Below are positions 1-5,126 of a stretch of 7,207 nt of DNA, piece after piece. A program made the translations under genes and the position numbers. The notes below the pieces were generated by a model. The model saw only the letters and a program-made list of their open reading frames with translations, had not been told where the DNA came from and searched no databases. Where the stretch lies: positions 1-7,207 of the forward strand of contig JAHEMB010000164.1 of the NCBI GenBank assembly GCA_024643915.1. The letters run 5' to 3'. The stretch is from Rhodothermaceae bacterium (GTDB taxonomy: Bacteria > Bacteroidota > Rhodothermia > Rhodothermales > JAHEMB01). Within the stretch, counting starts at the first letter, position 1; the number at the start of each line of letters is the position of its first letter.

Positions 1-1
1 G

Positions 2-775
2 GAGACCATCCTCGAAGGCACTTTCGTGCCGGCGATGCCGGAGGGGGAGGGGGCCATCCCCGTGACGGTGGAGCGGGACATCGCAGAGGAGTTGGCCGTG
101 ACGCTGGGAGACACGCTCGTATGGGACGTGCAGGGCGTGAAGATGGCCAGCACCGTCGTCGGCATTCGCGAAGTGGACTGGCGCCGTCTTTCGACAAACT
201 TTTTCGTCCTCTTTCCTACCGGCGTCCTCGAAAAGGCCCCCCAGTTTCACGTGCTGCTCACGCGGACCGAGAGCAAGGAGGCCTCAGCGAGCCTGCAACG
301 CACCCTCGTCGATCGCTTCCCCAACGTCTCCGTCATCGACCTCTCGCTCGTCCTTGACGTATTCGACGCGATCTTCAGCAGGGTGGCGTTCGTCATCCGG
401 TTCATGGCGCTCTTCAGCATCCTCACCGGCCTAATCGTCCTCGCGGGGGCCGTCCTGGTGAGCCGCTACCAGCGTATCCAGGAGAGTGTGCTGCTCAAGA
501 CGCTCGGCGCCTCGCGGCAGCAGGTCTTCAAGATCCTCCTCATCGAATACCTTTTCCTCGGTCTCTTCGCCGCGTTCACGGGGCTGGTGCTGGCGCTGGG
601 GGCAAGCTGGGCGCTCGCCTTCTTCGTCTTCGAGACGCCCCTCGTGGCGCCGCCCGTCCCCCTCGCCCTCGCCCTCGTAGGGGTGACGGGGCTGACGGTG
701 GGCATCGGCCTGCTCAACAGCCGCGGCGTCTACCGCCGCCCCCCCCTAGAAGTGCTGCGCGCCGAGGTTGCTTGA
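2..775 (+). CDS. ABC transporter permease, FtsX/YbbP type, C-terminal part (5' end outside window)
   Basis: The reading frame is open from base 2, so the gene begins before the window and only its last 257 residues are seen. The first ~110 residues look like a soluble periplasmic (MacB-PCD-like) domain. Three hydrophobic membrane segments follow, at roughly nt 380-465, 525-635 and 650-715. Between the first two lies the typical FtsX-family cytoplasmic signature, RYQRIQESVLLKTLGAS, and the protein ends with PLEVLRAEVA, the usual C-terminal form of this family. YbbP-like permeases are large inner-membrane proteins that work with a YbbA/LolD-type ATPase, often in lipoprotein or lipid-related export or extraction; the substrate here cannot be told. 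The ATPase partner, if adjacent, would lie upstream of the window. The GTG at 26 and the ATG at 35 are internal codons, not convincing starts. The family assignment is firm; the YbbP subfamily is likely. Confidence 0.87.
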   Translation, partial: ETILEGTFVPAMPEGEGAIPVTVERDIAEELAVTLGDTLVWDVQGVKMASTVVGIREVDWRRLSTNFFVLFPTGVLEKAPQFHVLLTRTESKEASASLQRTLVDRFPNVSVIDLSLVLDVFDAIFSRVAFVIRFMALFSILTGLIVLAGAVLVSRYQRIQESVLLKTLGASRQQVFKILLIEYLFLGLFAAFTGLVLALGASWALAFFVFETPLVAPPVPLALALVGVTGLTVGIGLLNSRGVYRRPPLEVLRAEVA

Positions 776-787
776 GGTTTGGACAGT

Positions 788-848
788 TGAACGTGTGAGC
801 GACGTTCAGGTAAAAGAACGTCCACACGTCCAGACCTTCACACGTCCA
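788..848. repeat. Intergenic inverted/direct repeat cluster (TGAACGT / ACACGTCC)
   Basis: The gap between the permease and the CPXCG gene is built from variants of one short word. TGAACGT (788-794) and ACGTTCA (802-808) form 7-bp arms around a 7-nt loop. ACGTGTGA (791-798) is also exactly complementary to TCACACGT (838-845), which gives a competing longer-range pair. ACGTCC recurs three times (818-823, 826-831 and 842-847). There is no T-run after the hairpins, so a classical intrinsic terminator is not supported. It may be a short dispersed intergenic repeat. Confidence 0.55.
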
Positions 849-857
849 TACTTTGCT

Positions 858-1040
858 ATGTCGGAGCACTTCTTCACCTGTCCTTATTGCTGGGAGACGA
901 TCTCTATGTTGCTCGACCTGTCGGTGGAGGCGCAGCGCTACGTGGAGGATTGCGAGGTGTGTTGCAACCCCCTCCAGATCAGCTACCAAGTGGAGGCGGA
1001 CGAGGTGGTGGACTTCGGCGCGGCGCCGTTGGGGCAGTAG
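858..1040 (+). CDS. CPXCG motif-containing cysteine-rich small protein
   Basis: A 60-residue protein with two cysteine pairs: C8-P-Y-C11 near the N-terminus and C32-E-V-C35 followed by C36-N-P. The spacing and the acidic Y-V-E-D-C-E-V-C core match the Cys-rich CPXCG family (Pfam Cys_rich_CPXG), a short protein presumed to fold as a zinc ribbon and of unknown role. The residue after the first knuckle is Trp instead of the Gly that gives the family its name. The reading frame extends upstream to 768, but that part overlaps the permease stop and encodes intergenic repeat sequence. The ATG at 858 gives the normal family length and places the first CPXC at the expected position. No clear ribosome-binding site is present. 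It sits 67 bases upstream of yggS and may be co-transcribed with it. Confidence 0.83.
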   Translation: MSEHFFTCPYCWETISMLLDLSVEAQRYVEDCEVCCNPLQISYQVEADEVVDFGAAPLGQ

Positions 1041-1107
1041 GGATCAAAGGGGCGCGGGGATCGGTCGGAAAGACGTGCGTGAATGAGGAAGTAAACAATG
1101 AGACAGC

Positions 1108-1839
1108 ATGATTGAAACCTCTGAAAAGGTGGATGCCCGCGCCATCGCCGAGCGAATCGCAGCGGTGCGGTTGCGCATTGAGGCAGCGTGCCGGCGGGCT
1201 GGGCGGCGGCTCGATGAGGTGACGCTCGTCGGCGTGACGAAAACCTTTCCGCTCGACGTGGTAAGCGCGGCGCGTGTGGCGGGGCTGCGAGATTTCGGCG
1301 AGAACAAGGCGCAGGAGCTGGCGGAGAAGGCCGGGCAGGCGCCGGGGGTGCTCCACGGCGGCGACCTCGTCTGGCACATGATCGGCCATCTCCAGCGTAA
1401 CAAGGCCAAAGACGTCGTCGCCCACGCCGACCTGTTTCACGCCCTCGACAGCCCCCGCCTGGCGAAAGAGTTGGACAAGCGTGCCGGCGGGGAGGGGCGT
1501 GTGCTGCCGTGCCTCGTGCAGGTCAACGTCAGCGGCGAAGCGAGCAAGTTCGGTCTCGATCCCGACGCCCTCTATCCCTTCCTCGACAGCCTCCATGAAC
1601 ACGCGAACCTCCAGATCCTCGGCCTGATGACCCTCGCCGAACCCACCGACGATGCCCAGGACGTGCGCCCGCAATTCCGCCTTCTCCGCGAACTGGCGGA
1701 AGGCTATCCCGCCGGCCCGCGCGTCGAGATGCGCCACCTCTCGATGGGCATGAGCGGCGACTTCGAGGTGGCGGTGGAGGAGGGGGCCACGCTCGTCCGC
1801 GTCGGCAGCGCCCTCTTCGGGCCGAGGACGTACGAATAG
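1108..1839 (+). CDS. yggS: YggS/YlmE/PLPBP family pyridoxal phosphate homeostasis protein
   Basis: A 243-residue cytosolic protein of the alanine-racemase N-terminal fold (single TIM barrel, no racemase C-terminal domain). It binds pyridoxal 5'-phosphate and buffers the cellular PLP pool; no catalytic activity is established for the family. Diagnostic motifs are in order: LVGVTKTFP with the PLP Schiff-base lysine K45, FGENKAQE (~88-95), WHMIGHLQRNK (~123-133), QVNVSGEASKFG (~173-184), and the C-terminal phosphate-binding stretch LSMGMSGDFEVAVEEGATLVR followed by VGSALFG. Length is normal for the family. ATG 1108 is the first ATG in frame before the conserved N-terminal helix; only a poorly spaced GAGG lies upstream. 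In many bacteria this gene sits near cell-division genes (ylmE-sepF-divIVA), and here it also precedes divIVA. Identification is secure; the symbol follows the E. coli homologue. Confidence 0.96.
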   Translation: MIETSEKVDARAIAERIAAVRLRIEAACRRAGRRLDEVTLVGVTKTFPLDVVSAARVAGLRDFGENKAQELAEKAGQAPGVLHGGDLVWHMIGHLQRNKAKDVVAHADLFHALDSPRLAKELDKRAGGEGRVLPCLVQVNVSGEASKFGLDPDALYPFLDSLHEHANLQILGLMTLAEPTDDAQDVRPQFRLLRELAEGYPAGPRVEMRHLSMGMSGDFEVAVEEGATLVRVGSALFGPRTYE

Positions 1840-1912
1840 CTTTCAGCGGTCAGCCGTCAGCGGTCGGCTTTTTTCAGTCTTGGCTGAAAGCTGATCGCTG
1901 ACGGCTGAAAGC
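1839..1912. repeat. Large self-complementary intergenic repeat (CTTTCAGC / GTCAGC family)
   Basis: Begins within the yggS stop codon. GCTTTCAGC (1839-1847) pairs perfectly with GCTGAAAGC (1904-1912). Inside it, 1854-1871 can pair with 1887-1904 along 18 positions with only two G-T wobbles and a 15-nt loop; the two pairings share base 1904 and are partly alternative. The sequence is built from repeated variants of CAGC, GTCAGC and TTTCAGC on both strands. From general knowledge, similar iterated CTGAAAGC/CTGATCGC words occur between genes in several GC-rich bacterial groups. The structure could mark the 3' end of the yggS transcript or be a mobile-like miniature repeat. Confidence 0.75.
1852..1874 (+). 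terminator. Possible intrinsic terminator after yggS
   Basis: AGCCG (1852-1856) and CGGCT (1865-1869) form a 5-bp GC-rich stem with an 8-nt loop, followed at once by a run of T (1869-1874). The stem is short but the T-run is the only one in the intergenic region, and it lies 13-35 bases past the yggS stop. The same bases also belong to the larger 18-bp hairpin, so the two folds are mutually exclusive. Inference only. Confidence 0.4.
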
Positions 1913-1952
1913 TTGTGTATTTTATCTTCTCTCCCCACCTGACTTTTCGCTA

Positions 1953-2225
1953 ATGTTCTGGATCATCCTGGCTCTCGCTGCCGGGGCCTTGCTGGCGGTA
2001 CTGCTGGTCTCGTTGCGGCGATACGAGCGCGAAAGCGCAGCGGCGGCCCTGGAAGAGGTGACCGCGTTGCGCGAGGAGCTTGACGCGATCACCCGCCGCG
2101 TGCAGGCCCTCGAAGCCATCGCCGCCGGGGATGGCTTCGGCGAAATCGAGCCGCCGATGCTTTCCGAAGAGCAGGATTTGTTATCTTCCGAACGCGCGCG
2201 GCCCGGTCCCCGGCATCGGGCCTGA
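1953..2225 (+). CDS. Small membrane-anchored coiled-coil protein, unrecognised
   Basis: A 90-residue protein I cannot assign to a named family. Residues 2-21 are a strongly hydrophobic membrane helix followed by RRYER, predicting a cytoplasmic C-terminal part by the positive-inside rule. Residues ~30-57 form a coiled coil with perfect 3-4 spacing of hydrophobic positions (V36, L39, L43, I46, V50, L53). The remainder is acidic, then an Arg/Pro-rich tail. ATG 1953 is the natural start because it places the membrane helix at the extreme N-terminus; no Shine-Dalgarno is visible. It lies 43 bases upstream of the divIVA start and 113 bases after yggS, so co-transcription with divIVA is likely. The layout (one helix then coiled coil) is seen in many division or envelope adaptor proteins, such as FtsB/FtsL or PspB, but there is no sequence-level match I can claim. 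The frame is supported by its tidy architecture. Confidence 0.72.
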   Translation: MFWIILALAAGALLAVLLVSLRRYERESAAAALEEVTALREELDAITRRVQALEAIAAGDGFGEIEPPMLSEEQDLLSSERARPGPRHRA

Positions 2226-2253
2226 TCGCCGTGGCGCCGTCCTTCGATTCTCT

Positions 2254-2260
2254 AAGGTGA
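2254..2260 (+). promoter_or_regulatory. Ribosome-binding site of divIVA
   Basis: AAGGTGA ends 8 bases before ATG 2269. It is the best-placed purine-rich site in the window and decides the divIVA start: the frame is open further upstream to 2080, but that extension runs through the preceding gene and lacks the DivIVA consensus. Confidence 0.6.
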
Positions 2261-2268
2261 GTAACAGC

Positions 2269-3318
2269 ATGAAACTGAGTCCGCTTGATATTAAGAAGCA
2301 GGAATTCGCGCACGGCTTTCGCGGCTACGACACCGACGAGGTTGATGCTTTTCTGGATCTTCTCACGCAACAATGGCAGCAACAGCAGGAAACGGAACGC
2401 CGCTTGGGCGACCGCGTGCGCGAACTGGAGGCCAAGCTGGACCATTACGAGAAGGTGGAGGAGGCCCTGCAAGAGGCGCTGCAAACGGCCAGAGAGAGCT
2501 CTCATCGGGTCATCAACAACGCCGAGGAGAAAGCGCGGCTCATCATCGAGGACGCCGAGCAGCGGGCGGATCGGATCACCAAGAACGCCGCCGACGACCG
2601 CCATCACCTCAAGCGCGAGACGGCCAAGATCGGCAACCGCCGGTCCGAGATTGTGACGCGTCTGCGGGCCTTTCTCATGTCCGAATTGGAACTGCTGGCG
2701 CGCTACGACGGCGACGACCCCATCGGCTTCATCAAGCTGCTGCCCGCCGAGGAGCGCCGCTTCCATGAGAATGCCCCTGGCGCGCTGCCCTTTGACGAGC
2801 GGCTTGAGGCGCCCTCTTCCGACGAGGAAGCCGAAGAAGAAGCTACCTCTTGGGCGCCATCGCCCGCGCAGGACGAGGTATCGTTCGACGAGGATGAGGC
2901 CCTGCTCGAAACGCTCGAAGATGTGCGGGCTTTCGAGGATCCTGCCGAAACACCGCGTCCGGCGCCGACCCTGCAGCCCGAGCGGCCGCAGCCGCAGACA
3001 CAACCGTCACCGCAGCCGCAGACACAACCCTCACCGCAGCCCGCGCCGTTACGCGCCGTGAAACGGCAGCCGCACGAGGATGAGGCGCCGCCTCCGGCCG
3101 CCCGGTACGAGGGGGGCGGTGACGAAGCCTCGCTGGAGGACGAGCTTGGGCGCCCTGCCTGGACCGTGCGTCCCATTTTCTCCGCCGGTGCGCCGCAGAG
3201 TGGGCCGACCGATGAGCCGGATAAGCCGCCGCGCCGCCCCGAAAAGAAGGACCGCAACGTCTCCGCTTCCGCCGAGGAGATCGAAAAGATCCGCCGTATC
3301 CTTAGCGACCTGGACTAA
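2269..3318 (+). CDS. divIVA: DivIVA domain-containing protein with long acidic, Pro/Gln-rich tail
   Basis: A 349-residue protein. Residues 1-30 carry the DivIVA N-terminal membrane-binding domain. The run F17-R18-G19-Y20-D21 followed by D23-E24-V25 matches the Bacillus DivIVA positions, including the F17/R18 tip that inserts into curved membrane. Residues ~30-145 are a long coiled coil with the AEEKARLIIEDAEQRAD repeat type of the family, expected to oligomerise. Residues ~175-330 are low-complexity: an acidic stretch (184-225), two exact copies of PQPQTQPS (240-255), then a charged Pro-rich stretch. The protein ends in a short predicted helix, SAEEIEKIRRILSDLD, set apart from the linker and so perhaps a binding peptide. 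DivIVA proteins scaffold at cell poles and septa and recruit division, chromosome-anchoring or wall-growth factors. Family membership is secure; the client proteins are unknown. Confidence 0.93.
   Translation: MKLSPLDIKKQEFAHGFRGYDTDEVDAFLDLLTQQWQQQQETERRLGDRVRELEAKLDHYEKVEEALQEALQTARESSHRVINNAEEKARLIIEDAEQRADRITKNAADDRHHLKRETAKIGNRRSEIVTRLRAFLMSELELLARYDGDDPIGFIKLLPAEERRFHENAPGALPFDERLEAPSSDEEAEEEATSWAPSPAQDEVSFDEDEALLETLEDVRAFEDPAETPRPAPTLQPERPQPQTQPSPQPQTQPSPQPAPLRAVKRQPHEDEAPPPAARYEGGGDEASLEDELGRPAWTVRPIFSAGAPQSGPTDEPDKPPRRPEKKDRNVSASAEEIEKIRRILSDLD
2986..3041 (+). repeat. 24-bp tandem repeat within divIVA tail
   Basis: Two adjacent 24-base units (2986-3009 and 3010-3033) differ at one base and are followed by a partial third unit (3034-3041). 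They encode PQPQTQPS twice. The period is a multiple of three, so copy-number change would lengthen or shorten the linker without breaking the frame. Confidence 0.88.
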
Positions 3319-3326
3319 CGAAGTGT

Positions 3327-3367
3327 GGAATGCGGAACGCGGAGTGCGAAATAGTCGCCTCGGCGAC
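3327..3367. repeat. 7-nt tandem units and small hairpin between divIVA and PNP gene
   Basis: Three consecutive 7-base units, GGAATGC (3327-3333), GGAACGC (3334-3340) and GGAGTGC (3341-3347), start 8 bases after the divIVA stop. A perfect GTCGCC/GGCGAC stem follows (3354-3359 with 3362-3367; realistically 5 bp with a CTCG tetraloop). No T-run follows, so termination is not indicated. Confidence 0.55.
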
Positions 3368-3413
3368 ACGCCCTCCGCTGTCGAAAGCCCAATTCTGACA
3401 TCCGAAATTGACC

Positions 3414-4289
3414 ATGACCGATGCATCGAACCATGCGCCTCTGCACGCGGCGGCGTACCGCCGGCAGGTGGAGGCGGCGGCGGAGGCCATCGGGGAGCGC
3501 ACGGACCTGCGGCCCCGCCTGGGCATCATCCTCGGCACCGGCCTGGGCGCCCTCGCCGACGAGATCGACGTGGCGACCTCGATTCCTTACGACGAACTGC
3601 CTGGCTTTCCGCTTTCCACCGTGGAGAGCCATCACGGGCGGTTGCTGCTCGGGCACCTGGCGGGCGTACCGGTGGTAGCGATGCAGGGCCGGATGCATCT
3701 CTACGAGGGCTATTCTCCACAGGAGGTGACGTTTCCCGTGCGCGTGCTCGCCACGTTCGGCCTGGAAACGCTCCTGATATCGAATGCGGCGGGCGGCATG
3801 AATCCCCAGTACCGCCGGGGCGATTTGATGCTGCTGACCGACCACATCAACTTGCAGGGCCTCAATCCGCTCGTTGGCCCCAACGTAGATGCCTGGGGGC
3901 CGCGCTTTCCGGACATGAGCGCTCCCTACGACGAGGAACTTCGCCGCCTTGCCGAAGAGCAGGCGCTCGCGCAGGGCATCAAGCTGCAGCAGGGCGTCTA
4001 CGTAGCCGTCGTCGGGCCGAACCTGGAGACGCGGGCCGAGTATCGCTTCCTCCGGCTCATCGGGGCGGACGTGGTGGGCATGAGCACCGTCCCCGAGGTT
4101 ATTGTGGCGCGCCACATGGGGCTGCGCGTGCTGGCCCTTTCCGTCATCACCGACGAGTGCTTCCCCGACGCCCTCGAAGAGGTTTCCATCGAGGATGTGC
4201 TGGCAGCAGCCGGAGAGGCGGAACCGAAGTTGACCGCCATCATGAAATCCGTAGCGGCGCAGATTGGAGAAAAAGAATCCGTACATTAA
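3414..4289 (+). CDS. punA: Purine nucleoside phosphorylase (trimeric PNP/MTAP family)
   Basis: A 291-residue cytosolic enzyme catalysing phosphorolysis of purine (2'-deoxy)nucleosides to base plus (deoxy)ribose 1-phosphate in purine salvage. It belongs to the low-molecular-mass, homotrimeric PNP/MTAP family. Visible motifs: GTGLG (41-45) phosphate loop; HHGR (73-76) and MQGRMHLYEGY (90-100), which hold phosphate and sugar; NAAGG (124-128); GPNLET (201-206) with E205 equal to human PNP Glu201; GMSTVPEVIVARH (222-234) with M223 equal to Met219. The base-selecting Asn243 of human PNP is replaced here by D247, as in MTAP, so the exact substrate (inosine/guanosine, adenosine or methylthioadenosine) should be left open. 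ATG 3414 is chosen; TTG 3408 is also in frame but adds only two residues. No Shine-Dalgarno is visible. It lies 95 bases after divIVA. Confidence 0.94.
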   Translation: MTDASNHAPLHAAAYRRQVEAAAEAIGERTDLRPRLGIILGTGLGALADEIDVATSIPYDELPGFPLSTVESHHGRLLLGHLAGVPVVAMQGRMHLYEGYSPQEVTFPVRVLATFGLETLLISNAAGGMNPQYRRGDLMLLTDHINLQGLNPLVGPNVDAWGPRFPDMSAPYDEELRRLAEEQALAQGIKLQQGVYVAVVGPNLETRAEYRFLRLIGADVVGMSTVPEVIVARHMGLRVLALSVITDECFPDALEEVSIEDVLAAAGEAEPKLTAIMKSVAAQIGEKESVH

Positions 4290-4297
4290 TGATGGAT

Positions 4298-4350
4298 GGT
4301 TGACCGCTCCCCGGCAAGCATCCGCGTTGGCCCCCGGCGCACCGTCAACC
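4298..4350. repeat. Spaced inverted repeat after PNP gene
   Basis: GGTTGAC (4298-4304) and its exact complement GTCAACC (4344-4350) enclose 39 bases that contain a direct repeat of CCCCGGC (4309-4315 and 4332-4338). It fills most of the gap between the phosphorylase stop and the next start. It could be an operator-like or mRNA-structure element; there is no T-run to support termination. Confidence 0.35.
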
Positions 4351-4366
4351 GACAACCCTTTCTATC

Positions 4367-5119
4367 ATGCATTTCGACGATATCTGGGATGAGGAGCGGT
4401 GGGAGCGGTTCTTGCGCGAGAACGACAAGCGCGTGGATCGATACATGGACCACCTCTACCAGTTTATCTCGCAGAATCCGCTCCCCGATAGGGAGGACGA
4501 GGAGGCGATGAAGCGCTGGGACGACGAGTTGCGTGCCCACCTGCTCAGCAAAGGCTGGCGCACCGAGGACGCCATCTTTCCGCTCCTCTCTGCCGAGGAT
4601 CAGCCTGGCGAGGAGGATTTCGAAGGGATGGACGACTTCTTTGATTTCGATGACGAGTTTGAGCCTTTTGACGACGACAACTTCGAGCCGTTCGACGACG
4701 AGTTTTTGGACGACGAGGACTTCGAGGAGGAAGTGGACGGCTTCCGCAACATCCCCATCTACCAGCACGCGTTTGCCCTTGCCACTGAGGTGCTGGAATG
4801 GAGCAACGGTCTGCCCGGTGACGTGAAGGACAGCACGCTCGTGCAGTTCTGCACCAACGTCACCCAGATCCCGGCCAACATTGCCAAAGGGCACGGCATT
4901 GGCTACGAGAAAGATTTCATCGGCGGCAACATCGCGTGTGCGAAGCGCGGGCTGGCCGCCGCCAACGCCGCCCTGGATCAGCTCCGCGAGTTGAAGAATG
5001 AGCCGTACCTGACGCTCCCGCACTACCGCCGCCTCTACGAGCACACCTTCGAGGTCCGCAACGAGCTTGGCCTCTACATCCAAGACCTGCGCGAGCGCTT
5101 TGATCTGGGCATCGACTGA
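4367..5119 (+). CDS. Four-helix bundle (S23-like) protein with helical N-terminus and acidic linker
   Basis: A 250-residue protein in three parts. Residues 1-75 are charged and probably helical, rich in Trp, Asp, Glu and Arg (MHFDDIWDEERWERFL onward), with no known domain recognised. Residues 77-124 are an extremely acidic Asp/Glu/Phe linker containing FEPFDD twice (98-103, 106-111). Residues ~130-245 match the S23/four-helix bundle family (TIGR02436-like): an IYQHAFALATEVLEW opening helix, the family signature IPANIAKG (168-175), the Y-E-K-D-F-I helix, and a closing helix ending near the C-terminus. Stand-alone S23 proteins are usually about 115-130 residues and were first found inside 23S rRNA intervening sequences; their function is unsettled. 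Here the domain is chromosomal and carries a long N-terminal addition. ATG 4367 has no Shine-Dalgarno. The PIN gene begins 7 bases after its stop. The domain call is good; the role is unknown. Confidence 0.8.
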   Translation: MHFDDIWDEERWERFLRENDKRVDRYMDHLYQFISQNPLPDREDEEAMKRWDDELRAHLLSKGWRTEDAIFPLLSAEDQPGEEDFEGMDDFFDFDDEFEPFDDDNFEPFDDEFLDDEDFEEEVDGFRNIPIYQHAFALATEVLEWSNGLPGDVKDSTLVQFCTNVTQIPANIAKGHGIGYEKDFIGGNIACAKRGLAAANAALDQLRELKNEPYLTLPHYRRLYEHTFEVRNELGLYIQDLRERFDLGID

Positions 5120-5126
5120 GACAGGC

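Noticed and set aside
979..1737. Long open frame on the - strand (252 codons)
   Set aside because: Lies opposite yggS, whose motifs are unambiguous; the reverse translation shows no recognisable domain and reflects GC-rich codon shadowing.
1918..1925. TATTTTAT as a -10/-7 promoter box for the small membrane protein gene
   Set aside because: AT-rich and 28 bases from the ATG, but no matching -35 or -33 element lies at a suitable distance, so it is too weak to annotate.
2089..3003. 304-codon open frame on the - strand
   Set aside because: Antisense to divIVA; low-complexity Arg/Leu/Gly composition, no domain.
3080..4303. 407-codon open frame on the + strand
   Set aside because: Alternative frame over the divIVA tail and the phosphorylase; Arg/Gly/Pro-rich translation without motifs, while the phosphorylase frame has all catalytic signatures.
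4302..4352. Intrinsic terminator after the phosphorylase gene
   Set aside because: The inverted repeat arms are 39 bases apart and no T-run follows.
3315..4355. 346-codon open frame on the - strand
   Set aside because: Antisense to the purine nucleoside phosphorylase; no conserved motif.
5067..5126. ATG 5067 as the PIN gene start
   Set aside because: Would add 20 residues read out of frame from the four-helix gene and displace the first catalytic Asp from the N-terminus; GTG 5127 fits the family.
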